Below the pieces are notes generated by a model, which searched no databases, was not told where the DNA came from, and saw only the letters and a list, made by a program, of their open reading frames with translations. 64,000 bases of DNA from Parabacteroides distasonis (GTDB lineage Bacteria > Bacteroidota > Bacteroidia > Bacteroidales > Tannerellaceae): contig SUXM01000002.1 in NCBI GenBank assembly GCA_015060925.1, positions 62,001 to 126,000 of the forward strand, written 5' to 3'. Position numbers and translations under genes: made by a program. Below, one piece after another: positions 8,687 through 17,516 of the stretch. The first letter of the stretch is position 1. Each line of letters begins with the position of its first letter.

Positions 8687-10153
8687 ATGGAGCAAAATCA
8701 GACAAAGCGTCCTTCCCCTTTATTATCCTTAGTACCCATCCTGGCATTGGTGGCACTATTGTTTGTCACCATACGAACCTTCGGTAGTGATGCCCTCAGT
8801 GGCGGCAGCCAAATCGTATTACTTACAGCCACTGCCGTCTGTTGCTTGATAGCCATGGCATATAGTAAAATCAGTTGGAAGACTTTAGAGAATGGGATGA
8901 TCAACAACATTACTGGGGTTTCAACGGCATTGATTGTCCTGCTGATTATCGGGGCTTTATCCGGAAGTTGGATGATAAGTGGAGTTGTTCCAACCTTGAT
9001 TTATTATGGGATGCAAATCATCCATCCCAGCTTTTTCTTAACCTCCACCTGTATCATCTGTGCGATAGTCTCAGTCATGACCGGCAGTTCATGGACTACC
9101 ATCGCCACGATAGGAATCGCATTGTTAGGCATCGGGCAAGCACAAGGTTTTGGTGATGGGTGGATTGCAGGAGCGATCATCTCCGGAGCCTATTTCGGTG
9201 ACAAGATTTCTCCTCTATCCGATACGACCATCTTGGCATCCTCAGTTACAGAAACACCGCTATTCAAACATATTCGGTACATGATGGTAACGACTGTCCC
9301 TTCCCTGCTAATCACTCTGACAATCTTCACGGTTACCGGTTTCTCACATGAAGCAACAGCAACCGAACATATCGCCCAGTATTCAAAAGCATTAAACGAC
9401 ACGTTCCATATTACCCCTTGGCTACTGATCGTCCCTCTATTGACAGGCTTCTTGATTGCCAAGAAAGTACCTTCACTAATCACTTTATTCATTTCAGCCG
9501 CAATGGCCGGTCTGTTTGCCTTGATCTTTCAACCGCATCTGCTTCAAGAAATATCCGGACTATCTACCCAAGGCATAGAATCTAACTTCAAAGGTTTGTT
9601 CATGACTTTCTATGGAAGTACAAGCATCAACACCGGTAATCCGGAACTTAATGAGTTAGTGGCTACCCGAGGTATGTCCGGTATGTTGAATACCATCTGG
9701 CTGATTCTTTGCGCTATGTGTTTCGGCGGCGCAATGGCCGGTAGTGGTATGTTAGAGAGTATCACTTCTGTATTTATCCGTTTTATCAAACGGACAGCCG
9801 GATTAGTTTCTTCAACTGTCGCTTCCGGACTGTTCTTAAACGTATGTACAGCTGACCAGTATATTTCCATCATCTTGACCGGAAACATGTTTAAAGAGAT
9901 CTATACAAAACGAGGATATGAAAGTCGTCTGTTAAGCCGAACAGTAGAAGATTCCGTAACGGTCACTTCTGTTCTGATTCCTTGGAATACATGCGGGATG
10001 ACACAAGCGACTATCTTAGGTGTTTCAACATTTACCTATCTTCCTTATTGTTTCTTTAATATCATCAGCCCATTGATGAGTATCTTTATCGCATCCATTG
10101 GGTATAAAATCAGAAATCTAAATGAAAAAGCTGAAAGTATCATTACTGACTAA
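8687..10153 (+). CDS. nhaC: Na+/H+ antiporter, NhaC family
   Basis: A 488-residue inner-membrane protein with about a dozen hydrophobic helices. It shows the NhaC-family signatures MTGSSWTTIATIGIALLGIG and SGAYFGDKISPLSDTTILASS. NhaC-type carriers exchange Na+ for protons; some relatives exchange malate/lactate or other organic ions, so the ion specificity is provisional. The next gene, a solute:Na+/H+ symporter, overlaps its 3' end by 32 bases. The two are surely cotranscribed and probably translationally coupled. Confidence 0.9.
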   Translation: MEQNQTKRPSPLLSLVPILALVALLFVTIRTFGSDALSGGSQIVLLTATAVCCLIAMAYSKISWKTLENGMINNITGVSTALIVLLIIGALSGSWMISGVVPTLIYYGMQIIHPSFFLTSTCIICAIVSVMTGSSWTTIATIGIALLGIGQAQGFGDGWIAGAIISGAYFGDKISPLSDTTILASSVTETPLFKHIRYMMVTTVPSLLITLTIFTVTGFSHEATATEHIAQYSKALNDTFHITPWLLIVPLLTGFLIAKKVPSLITLFISAAMAGLFALIFQPHLLQEISGLSTQGIESNFKGLFMTFYGSTSINTGNPELNELVATRGMSGMLNTIWLILCAMCFGGAMAGSGMLESITSVFIRFIKRTAGLVSSTVASGLFLNVCTADQYISIILTGNMFKEIYTKRGYESRLLSRTVEDSVTVTSVLIPWNTCGMTQATILGVSTFTYLPYCFFNIISPLMSIFIASIGYKIRNLNEKAESIITD

Positions 10154-11303
10154 AGTAGTTATTGCCATCGTGGCAGGTATCCTATTCGGGCAATTCTTAC
10201 CGGACAACTTTGCCCGTATTTTTGTAACATTCAACTCGCTGTTTGGGAACTTCCTTTCGTTCGCCATTCCTCTTATTATCCTGGGATTGGTGACACCTGC
10301 CATTGGAGAACTGGGTAGGGGGGCAGGAAAGTTATTGGCTATAACAGCTTTGATTGCTTACGGCTCCACCATCCTTTCGGGGTTCCTTACCTATTTCAGT
10401 AGTGCGGCTGTATTCCCTCAACTACTTCCAGTCAATACCGAACTGACCGCGATGGAAAATCCGGGAGACTTTATGCTTCAGCCCTTTTTCACTGTCGCTA
10501 TGCCGCCTCTTATGGATGTGATGACCGCTCTATTGCTTTCCTTCACCATCGGATTAGGACTTTCCTATATCGAAGGACATACATTGCGAAACTCTTTTTC
10601 AGATTTCCAACAAATCATAACCAAACTGATTGAAGCAGTCATCATACCTTTACTGCCTCTCCATATCTTTGGTATCTTTTTGAATATGACTGTTAGCGGA
10701 CAGGTCATGAGTGTGGTGAGCATGTTTATGAAAGTAATTGTGGTCATCTTTATCCTGCATGTCCTTTTGTTAGTGGTTCAATTCCTTATTGCCGGAGGAG
10801 TAAGCGGAAAGAATCCGTTCCGTCTGTTGAAGAATATGCTTCCGGCCTATGCGACAGCTTTGGGAACTCAATCTTCCGCTGCGACAATCCCTGTGACATT
10901 AGCCCAAACCATCAAGAACGGTGTACGGCAGACTATTGCAGTATTTGTTATTCCTCTTTGTGCCACTATCCACTTATCCGGTAGCACAATGAAAATCACC
11001 GCATGTGCAATGGCGATCATGTATATGTCCGGCGAACCGGTCACCTTCGCTGCACTTGCCGGATTCATCATGATGTTAGGAATAACAATGGTTGCCGCTC
11101 CGGGTGTACCGGGTGGAGCGATCATGGCTGCATTAGGTGTATTGCAAAGCATGTTAGGGTTCAATGAAACTTTGCAAGCATTAATGATTGCACTCTATAT
11201 TGCAATGGATAGTTTCGGTACTGCTTGTAATGTCACAGGAGATGGAGCCATAGCCGTCATCGTAGATAAGATTGCAGGCAAGGAACAAGAAAAGAAAAAG
11301 TAA
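10122..11303 (+). CDS. Dicarboxylate/amino acid:cation symporter (DAACS/SLC1 family)
   Basis: A 393-residue membrane carrier of the GltPh/SLC1 fold. It has the serine-rich re-entrant motif TQSSAATIP and the transmembrane-8 motif MDSFGTACNVTGD. In GltPh-type aspartate/glutamate carriers this second motif reads D-x-x-R-T-x-x-N-V. Here the substrate-binding Arg is Gly while the Asp and Asn are kept, suggesting a neutral amino acid (serine/threonine-like) rather than an acidic one. The gene starts inside the end of nhaC, which could supply the Na+ gradient. Confidence 0.88.
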   Translation: MKKLKVSLLTKVVIAIVAGILFGQFLPDNFARIFVTFNSLFGNFLSFAIPLIILGLVTPAIGELGRGAGKLLAITALIAYGSTILSGFLTYFSSAAVFPQLLPVNTELTAMENPGDFMLQPFFTVAMPPLMDVMTALLLSFTIGLGLSYIEGHTLRNSFSDFQQIITKLIEAVIIPLLPLHIFGIFLNMTVSGQVMSVVSMFMKVIVVIFILHVLLLVVQFLIAGGVSGKNPFRLLKNMLPAYATALGTQSSAATIPVTLAQTIKNGVRQTIAVFVIPLCATIHLSGSTMKITACAMAIMYMSGEPVTFAALAGFIMMLGITMVAAPGVPGGAIMAALGVLQSMLGFNETLQALMIALYIAMDSFGTACNVTGDGAIAVIVDKIAGKEQEKKK

Positions 11304-11330
11304 TCAGGTTATTATTTTAATAACCTGATT
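11302..11330. terminator. Hairpin terminator after the transporter pair
   Basis: Perfect 13-base arms (11302-11314 and 11318-11330) with a 3-base loop start on the symporter stop codon. The following T-run is weak. Confidence 0.6.
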
Positions 11331-11361
11331 ACCCTATTATCACTCTTTTATTCCTCCGTTC

Positions 11362-11568
11362 TTAATTATCTTCCAAATTCACTTTTGACAGATCAAAAGA
11401 ATACAGATAATAATCATCTTCCCAACCTAAAGCAATCAATTTCTTATTATCTTCAGAAATACAAATATTAAATAAAGGTTTATCCGAAACTAAACGACAA
11501 ACGCAGTTCCCATCCCAATCAAACCGAATAGTCCAATCACTCGCTTTTCTCTTATTCTTTACTTCTAC
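11362..11568 (-). pseudogene. C-terminal remnant of a BF3164-like six-bladed beta-propeller lipoprotein
   Basis: The minus strand reads about 68 open codons ending in ...YSFDLSKVNLEDN and a TAA at 11364-11362. Segments such as ASDWTIRFDWDGN and ISEDNKKLIALGW resemble the last blade of BF3164/6-bladed propeller lipoproteins of Bacteroidales. There is no start codon, signal peptide or upstream body. The piece begins directly after the stop of the Rpn gene and is in the same frame, so it looks like a 5'-truncated gene left behind the Rpn gene. Confidence 0.6.
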
Positions 11569-12522
11569 TTACAACTTCTCTACCTCTTCTAAAGTCAGGC
11601 CTGTACAGCTCACGATTGTTTGTAAATCTATACCACTCTCTTTCAGATTGGTAGCAATTTGATATTGCTCCTCCTGCTTCCCTTTCATAAGTCCCTCTTC
11701 CAAACCAACCTGTTTACCTTGTTCTAATCCTTGTTCTATACCTTCTTGCTTTCCTTTTTCCACACCTTCTTCATAGCGATATTCCATGCAAGCATACCAA
11801 TCTCGTTCAACCGATAAACTCAATTCGTAGGCCAAACGCTCATCCAAACTCATCCGTTCTACCTCGACCGCACTCTTTAACTTCTTCAAGAAGTTATCAT
11901 TCTCCCAAATATGTTTTGGTATCTCTCCCATAATCTCAACATGATTTAATATGTACAAAAATCGTTTATAAGGTGTATCGCAAGCCGAAAAGTCCAACTT
12001 GAACTTCGGCAGCTCCAAATAGATTTCATTCAGTGTTTCACTGAACGGTTCCTTCAACTCTCGATCCATACGAACTATGTCCCAACGGTATTTCTCAGGG
12101 TAACGGGCATCCATGATGAAATCCAAGAAACAGACGACATATACTTTGCTAAACCGGTATTCCCAACGCTTCTTCTCTTTTCCAAATACTGTTTGGATAC
12201 GTCTCCGTTCCATCTGTGCCTGTCGCTGGATGACAAAAGAGGCATAATACAAGACCCTATCTGAAAAATACTGCTGTTTTTTCTTCTGGATCTCTACGAT
12301 GAAGCACTCTCCATCCTCCGTTTCGCAAAACAGGTCAAAAATTACTTTCGTATTTCCCGAATGTTCTCCCAACATCTCGACATTCTGAAACGTAATGTCC
12401 TTAATCTGTTTGTCCAAGAGACTGTTTAGGAAACCGATTGTCAACTCTTTGTTTGCAACTGTGCCAAACAGCACCTTAAAGCCATAATCCGATTTCGGAT
12501 CGATAAACTTCACTTCTTTCAT
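11569..12522 (-). CDS. Rpn family recombination-promoting nuclease / putative transposase (PD-(D/E)XK)
   Basis: A 317-residue PDDEXK_2-type protein, a family found in multiple copies in Bacteroidales. The N-terminus MKEVKFIDPKSDYGFKVLFG is characteristic. The nuclease core reads VIFDLFCETEDGECFIVEIQKKKQ in outline, with Asp, Glu and the EIQK end. The C-terminal ~70 residues carry short repeats (EEGVEKGKQEGIEQGLEQGK...) and end EEVEKL. The ATG at 12522 was chosen because the likely transcript start lies near 12588, excluding the in-frame upstream start at 12597. E. coli RpnA relatives are DNA endonucleases that raise recombination. Confidence 0.88.
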   Translation of the reverse strand: MKEVKFIDPKSDYGFKVLFGTVANKELTIGFLNSLLDKQIKDITFQNVEMLGEHSGNTKVIFDLFCETEDGECFIVEIQKKKQQYFSDRVLYYASFVIQRQAQMERRRIQTVFGKEKKRWEYRFSKVYVVCFLDFIMDARYPEKYRWDIVRMDRELKEPFSETLNEIYLELPKFKLDFSACDTPYKRFLYILNHVEIMGEIPKHIWENDNFLKKLKSAVEVERMSLDERLAYELSLSVERDWYACMEYRYEEGVEKGKQEGIEQGLEQGKQVGLEEGLMKGKQEEQYQIATNLKESGIDLQTIVSCTGLTLEEVEKL

Positions 12523-12564
12523 AGTGATTGTTCTGGTATTAAAATGAATAATTAAGTTACTTCT

Positions 12565-12602
12565 ATCCTCTCCTTTTAGGGAGAGGATATGCAACAAATA
12601 TA
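12565..12602 (-). promoter_or_regulatory. Rpn promoter and leader hairpin
   Basis: Minus-strand TATATTTG (12602-12595) with ATTG 19 bases further upstream forms a good promoter. Just downstream, the leader holds a 10-base inverted repeat TATCCTCTCC ... GGAGAGGATA with a short T/A loop. No T-run follows, so it is not an ordinary terminator. Confidence 0.5.
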
Positions 12603-12649
12603 GCGATTTAATTTATATGCACAATCATTTCAAACTTATAAAAGAGACA

Positions 12650-14062
12650 TTACTCCTTCACATGAATTTTGTGGGAAGCTACTTTGCCGTTGCAGTCGAT
12701 GGAAAGGATGCAGAGTCCTTTAGTTTTTAGTGGGATTTCATTATCGCCTGACACTATCGGAGCCGTTTGAAGCAATGCTCCCGATAAATCATACACCCGA
12801 CAAATACCCTTTTCCGGGGATTTCAAACGAAGTAGAGACCCCACCACTTGAAGCGGAGTTTCCAATGATTGAGCTACTGACTCTATATCGGTGGAAGATT
12901 GCCCAACCGGAATGCAACCAGTAACCATACATATATAATAATCTTCATCAATATATTCACCCCATCCTTCATCTTTTGTAGGTTTTTTCACCTTTCTCAT
13001 TTCATCCAACGTATAATAACCATTTGATACTCCTCCCCAACCATAATTTAAATGAAAAGCATTTATTCCATCAAAACCATCGACATTTACTGCATGTGAT
13101 AAAAAACCTAAACCATAAATAATTGGACGCCCTTGTTTTAATTCAGCTAAAATTATATTATACCATTCCTCTTCTAGAAAACTATAAGTATTATCTTTAT
13201 TTGAAAAAAGTTGTTCAGAATGAATTCTGTATACATAAAATCTTAGCGAATTATATTTGTATGAAAAATTATGAATAAGAGCTGCTTTAACATCATCCAG
13301 AGATGCACTTGAAGATTCCGTCCCATACTTCATCCGAACGGCTACTCCACAATGATAAAGCAATCGTGCCACCTCGTCTTTATTATCTGCTCCAGACATG
13401 ATTTTTTCCCAATCATAAGGCTTCTCATTCTTTAATGTGATATAAATAGCATTCTCTGCATTAGATTTCATCCAATAAACAGCATTTCCTTTAGGACCTT
13501 TAGGATATTGATAAACACTCATCATTTGTGCCATTGCTACTGCTACACAACCAACCACTGTTTTTTTCCCTTTATTATCTATCGGACAATATTTGGCATA
13601 AACCCCAGTTTGATTCCAATTCACTTTAATCAAAGGTGCTATTGCTTCACTTTTAGTATCTGAACGTAAAGACTTAACTTCCCAATTTAAATCTCGTTTT
13701 AAACCTTTTAATGATTTTATCACTTGAATCTCTTTGGTTCTCTTTTCTAACCAAAAAAGAGCAGCTTCCGGAGCTTCTTCCTTTTGAAACAGACCTTTAT
13801 CCGAATAACCGATTAGTGGTTGTACCCGATCGTCTGCCGAAATCAATGCCCAACCTTCAGGTTCAAACTGTACAATATAGTAACAGGTGTCCTTTTCTTG
13901 CAGTATTGGAGTGATAGTGTATGCTTTATCAGAAAAGTCTTCTGTCGATATTCGCATACAAGCCATTACCGCTTGACGATGAACCTCCTCTCGAGTTACC
14001 GGTTCAGCAAATAGACAGCAACATCCTAAACTAAATAATAAGGATAGAACTAATCGTCTCAT
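12650..14062 (-). CDS. C10 family (streptopain-like) cysteine protease, copy C
   Basis: A 470-residue secreted protease. It has a signal peptide (MRRLVLSLLFSLGCCCLFAE), an N-terminal Spi_C10-type prodomain (residues ~22-125, with YYIVQFEPEGWALISADDRV) and a C10 catalytic domain with Cys172 in VGCVAVAMAQ and His323 in LSHAVNVDGFDG, followed by HLNYGWGG. The last ~80 residues (CRVYDLSGALLQ ... LKTKGLCILSID ... HKIHVKE) look like a T9SS type A sorting domain. It is the third of three tandem copies and is nearly identical to copy B in the prodomain and tail. It diverges mostly at residues ~195-325. Confidence 0.9.
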   Translation of the reverse strand: MRRLVLSLLFSLGCCCLFAEPVTREEVHRQAVMACMRISTEDFSDKAYTITPILQEKDTCYYIVQFEPEGWALISADDRVQPLIGYSDKGLFQKEEAPEAALFWLEKRTKEIQVIKSLKGLKRDLNWEVKSLRSDTKSEAIAPLIKVNWNQTGVYAKYCPIDNKGKKTVVGCVAVAMAQMMSVYQYPKGPKGNAVYWMKSNAENAIYITLKNEKPYDWEKIMSGADNKDEVARLLYHCGVAVRMKYGTESSSASLDDVKAALIHNFSYKYNSLRFYVYRIHSEQLFSNKDNTYSFLEEEWYNIILAELKQGRPIIYGLGFLSHAVNVDGFDGINAFHLNYGWGGVSNGYYTLDEMRKVKKPTKDEGWGEYIDEDYYICMVTGCIPVGQSSTDIESVAQSLETPLQVVGSLLRLKSPEKGICRVYDLSGALLQTAPIVSGDNEIPLKTKGLCILSIDCNGKVASHKIHVKE

Positions 14063-14097
14063 ATCTAAAAGTTTTTAGGGTTCTACAAAAAAACTAT
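14063..14097 (-). repeat. Duplicated 35-base spacer between C10 protease copies
   Basis: This spacer and 15505-15539 share the same length and differ only in the few bases next to the downstream gene's start codon. The repeated unit therefore includes gene plus spacer, which supports tandem duplication. Confidence 0.85.
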
Positions 14098-15504
14098 TTA
14101 CTCCTTCACATGGATTTTGTGAGAGGCGACTTTACCATTGCAATCGACAGAGAGGATACAAAGTCCTTTGGTCTTTAAAGGGATTTCATTATCTCCTGCC
14201 ATTACCGGAGCAGTTTGAAGCAATGCTCCAGATAAGTCATACACCCGACAAATACCCTTTTCCGGGGATTTCAAACGAAGTAGAGAACCCACCACTTGAA
14301 GCGGAGTTTCCAATGATTGAGCTACTGACTCTATATCGGTGGAAGATTGTTCAACCGGAATAAAACCAGCAACCATTTTTATATAATATTCTTCGTCTCT
14401 GTATTTTTGCAGACTAGGTTCCCAATATCTTTCTCCCTTTCTCATTTTATCTAAAGTATAATAACCATTTGAGGCTCCTCCCCAACCATAATTCAGATGA
14501 AAAGCATTTACCCCATCAAAACCATCTACATTTACTGCATGAAAAAGAAGTGTTCCTAAATTATGAATAATCGGACGCCCTTGCTTTAGTTCATTCAAAA
14601 TTATACAACTCCATTCCTCATCTGGAATAGTATAAGTAATAACTGAATTAGGGCTAAGCTGTTCTGATTTTCGCATTTCATAATACTTAATAGAATCATG
14701 CCTATAAGAGAAATTATGAATAAGTCCCTCTCTTATATCACTCATATTTGCATTAGAAACATCTGCTCCATACTTCATCCGAACGGCTACTCCACAATGA
14801 TAAAGTAATCGTGCTACCTCATCTTTATTATCTGCTCCAGACATAATCTTCTCCCAATCATAAGGCTTTTCATTCTTTAATGTAATCCAAGTTGTCAATG
14901 TTTCACCCGGTTTCCAATAAACAGCATTGCCCTTAGGAGCTTTAGGATATTGATAAACACTCATCATTTGTGCCATCGCTACTGCTGCACAACCAACCAA
15001 AGTTCTTTTTCCTTTTTTATCTATCGGACAATATTTGGCATAAGCCCCATTTTGATTCCAATTTACTTTGATCAATGGTTTTATTATATTCTCTTTATTA
15101 TCCGAGCGTAAAGAATGAGCTTCCCAATTTAAATCCCGTTTTAAACCCTTTAATGATTTTATCACTTGAATCTCTTTGGCTCTCTTTTCTAACCAAAAAA
15201 GAGCAGCATCCGGAGCTTCTTCCTTTTGAAACAGACCTTTATCCGAATACCCAATCAGCGGTTGTACCCGATCATCTGCCGATATCAATGCCCAACCCTC
15301 CGGTTCAAACTGTACTACATAGTAACAGGTGTCCTTTTCTTGTAGTATTGGAGTGATAGTGTATGCTTTATCAGAAAAGTCTTCTGTCGATATTCGCATA
15401 CAAGCCATTACAGCTTGACGATGAACCTCCTCTCTACTTACCGATTCAGCAAATAGACAGCAACATCCTAAACTAAATAATAAGGATAAAGCTAATCGTC
15501 TCAT
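14098..15504 (-). CDS. C10 family (streptopain-like) cysteine protease, copy B
   Basis: A 468-residue paralogue with the same architecture as copy C: signal peptide, Spi_C10 prodomain, catalytic domain with Cys172 (GCAAVAMAQ) and His322 (LFHAVNVDGFDG), NYGWGG loop and a sorting-domain-like tail. The first ~190 and last ~80 residues are almost the same as copy C. The 250-320 segment, likely near the substrate cleft, differs strongly. It is 35 bases from each neighbour, so the three form one operon. The family is secreted as a zymogen and degrades host or food proteins. Confidence 0.9.
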   Translation of the reverse strand: MRRLALSLLFSLGCCCLFAESVSREEVHRQAVMACMRISTEDFSDKAYTITPILQEKDTCYYVVQFEPEGWALISADDRVQPLIGYSDKGLFQKEEAPDAALFWLEKRAKEIQVIKSLKGLKRDLNWEAHSLRSDNKENIIKPLIKVNWNQNGAYAKYCPIDKKGKRTLVGCAAVAMAQMMSVYQYPKAPKGNAVYWKPGETLTTWITLKNEKPYDWEKIMSGADNKDEVARLLYHCGVAVRMKYGADVSNANMSDIREGLIHNFSYRHDSIKYYEMRKSEQLSPNSVITYTIPDEEWSCIILNELKQGRPIIHNLGTLLFHAVNVDGFDGVNAFHLNYGWGGASNGYYTLDKMRKGERYWEPSLQKYRDEEYYIKMVAGFIPVEQSSTDIESVAQSLETPLQVVGSLLRLKSPEKGICRVYDLSGALLQTAPVMAGDNEIPLKTKGLCILSVDCNGKVASHKIHVKE

Positions 15505-15539
15505 AACAAAAAGTTTTTAGGGTTCTACAAAAAAACTAT
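15505..15539 (-). repeat. Second copy of the duplicated 35-base C10 spacer
   Basis: Same length as 14063-14097 and identical over about 31 bases, including the run AGTTTTTTTGTAGAACCC read on the minus strand. Confidence 0.85.
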
Positions 15540-16886
15540 TTACTCCTTCACATGAATTTTGTGGGAGGCGACTTTGCCGTTGCAATCGACAGAGAGGATA
15601 CAAAGTCCTTTGGTTTTTAAAGGAATTTCATTATCCCCTGCCATCACCGAAGCAGTTTGAAGCAATGTTCCCGATAAATCATACACCCGACAAATACCCT
15701 TTTCCGGGGATTTCAAACGAAGTAGAGAACCCACCACTTGAAGCGGAGTTTCCAAAGATTGGGCTACCGACTCAATATCAGTAGAAGAACGAGTATCGGG
15801 TACCAAACCGGTTGTCATAGAATCAAAACTTCGTACATTAGATTTTCCTAATGCATAATCCAATGTATAATAGACATTGGAAACACCTCCCCATCCCCAA
15901 TTGAAATGAAAAGCATTTACGCCATCATAACCATCTATATTTATTAAGTGACCTTTAGATGGCCCATTACCTATACCGTAAAAAATAGGACGTCCCCGTT
16001 TCAATTCTGGTAAAATTTTATTACTTAACCATTCATTAGTTTGAATGAAGTTATTTGCAAAATAAAATTTAAGACTATCCGGTATATATGAGAATGTACG
16101 AGCTAATGCTTCAATCATATCTTTTTCATTGGAACTTGAACTACTTTCTCTATATTTCATTCTAACAGAAACTCCACAATGATAAAGTAAACGAGCTGCC
16201 TCATCATTATTATCTGATCCTGAGATTATCTTATCCCAATCATAAGCAGGATCTTTATCAAAATCTACAATTATGCTTCCAACATAATCTACACTATACC
16301 CCATATACCCTTTTGGACGAGCCGGATGTCTAAAGACTGTCATCGCCTGCCCCATAGCTACAGCTACACAGCCCACTAATGTTTTCTTTCCGTTTCTGGT
16401 TACCGGACAATATTTGTTATAAGGACTCCTTTGATCCCAACCCACTTTAATCAACCAAGGGATTTTTTCCGTTTGATTATCGGAACGTAAAAGATTTGTT
16501 TGCCATCCAACATGACGTTTGGCATGATGAAGCATACTTTTAACCTCTTTAATTTCAACTGCACGATTCTTCAACCACAAAGACATCGGTTCCGGAGCCT
16601 CTTCCAATTGAAATCGTTCAGTAGTCGAATAACTAATTAACGGTTGCACCCGATCGTCTGCTGAGATTAACGCATACCCTGCCGGCTCAAACTGTACCAC
16701 ATAGTAACAGGTGTCTCCTTCCTCTATCATCGGAGTAATGGTATAAGCCTTGGTAGAAAAATCCTCTTCCGCTATACGCATACAGGCGGCTACCGCTTGA
16801 CGATGAACCTCCTCTCTACTTACCGGTTCTGCAAATAGACAGAAACATCCTAAACCGAATAATAAGGATAAAGCTAATCGTCTCAT
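15540..16886 (-). CDS. C10 family (streptopain-like) cysteine protease, copy A
   Basis: A 448-residue first copy in the array. Signal peptide, Spi_C10 prodomain, catalytic Cys173 (VGCVAVAMGQ) and His313 (KGHLINIDGYDG) with NWGWGG are all intact, so it should be active after maturation. The catalytic domain is clearly more diverged from copies B and C than they are from each other. The C-terminal ~80 residues from SSTDIESVAQSLETPLQVVG onward are almost identical in all three, suggesting gene conversion or strong constraint on the tail. It starts 5 bases after the stop of the upstream lipoprotein gene. Confidence 0.9.
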   Translation of the reverse strand: MRRLALSLLFGLGCFCLFAEPVSREEVHRQAVAACMRIAEEDFSTKAYTITPMIEEGDTCYYVVQFEPAGYALISADDRVQPLISYSTTERFQLEEAPEPMSLWLKNRAVEIKEVKSMLHHAKRHVGWQTNLLRSDNQTEKIPWLIKVGWDQRSPYNKYCPVTRNGKKTLVGCVAVAMGQAMTVFRHPARPKGYMGYSVDYVGSIIVDFDKDPAYDWDKIISGSDNNDEAARLLYHCGVSVRMKYRESSSSSNEKDMIEALARTFSYIPDSLKFYFANNFIQTNEWLSNKILPELKRGRPIFYGIGNGPSKGHLINIDGYDGVNAFHFNWGWGGVSNVYYTLDYALGKSNVRSFDSMTTGLVPDTRSSTDIESVAQSLETPLQVVGSLLRLKSPEKGICRVYDLSGTLLQTASVMAGDNEIPLKTKGLCILSVDCNGKVASHKIHVKE

Positions 16887-16891
16887 AACTT

Positions 16892-17341
16892 TTAATTTTT
16901 GGATTGAATAATCATTAAATTATCAATAGGATATCCCATTGTTGCTATATCTATTTCTATGGTTCTTTCTACTTCTGTATGATTAGCTTCTATAGAAACA
17001 TGTAATTTAGATCCTTCCTGTTTCAACAAAAAGAAATCACCTTTTAACTCTTTTTTATACATATGAATCTCTAAGCCATCCATAAAAGTATTATGGATAA
17101 TGGTTTCTTGACCGTTTACGGAAACCGTTACTTTTTTAATTCCCCAAAAAATATCTTTAACAATTCCTGACTTATCTACTAAAGTAATGGTTTGAGTATA
17201 TTCGCCAGAAGGTATTACTTGTACAGGTTCTCCACAATCGTAATAAACCATTTCATGTATTCCTGTCATTTCATTGTCTTTATCACATGAAAGGAAAAGT
17301 ATAAAGACAATGAATAAAAATAATAACTGTTTTGTTTTCAT
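16892..17341 (-). CDS. Small lipoprotein, candidate C10 protease inhibitor
   Basis: A 149-residue protein with a lipoprotein signal (MKTKQLLFLFIVFILFLSC). The acidic residues right after the lipid Cys (CDKDNE) resemble the surface-export signals of Bacteroidetes lipoproteins. The rest is predicted beta-rich with no family I recognise. It lies 5 bases before the C10 protease array in the same transcript. C10 proteases of Streptococcus and Bacteroides fragilis are co-encoded with small beta-barrel inhibitors, so an inhibitor role is inferred from position and size only. Confidence 0.5.
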   Translation of the reverse strand: MKTKQLLFLFIVFILFLSCDKDNEMTGIHEMVYYDCGEPVQVIPSGEYTQTITLVDKSGIVKDIFWGIKKVTVSVNGQETIIHNTFMDGLEIHMYKKELKGDFFLLKQEGSKLHVSIEANHTEVERTIEIDIATMGYPIDNLMIIQSKN

Positions 17342-17516
17342 GATTTATTTGTATTTGAGATTTTGGGATAAAGATAAGGGTGGTCATAGGTAAAAAAAAC
17401 GTAATGCTTTAAATTTTTATTTAGTCATACAACATATTTATATACAAAAGATTACGAAAATAAAATTTACATAAAATATATTTACAATGCAAATAAGGTG
17501 CTAAAAACCGTAATAG

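Noticed and set aside
12523-12597. Longer N-terminus for the Rpn protein from 12597
   Set aside because: It would start upstream of the predicted transcript start and translate the leader hairpin; the family normally starts near MKEVKFIDPKSDYGFK.
12650-16886. Repeat array as CRISPR or phage tail repeats
   Set aside because: The repeats are whole protease genes with intact frames; no short evenly spaced repeats are present.
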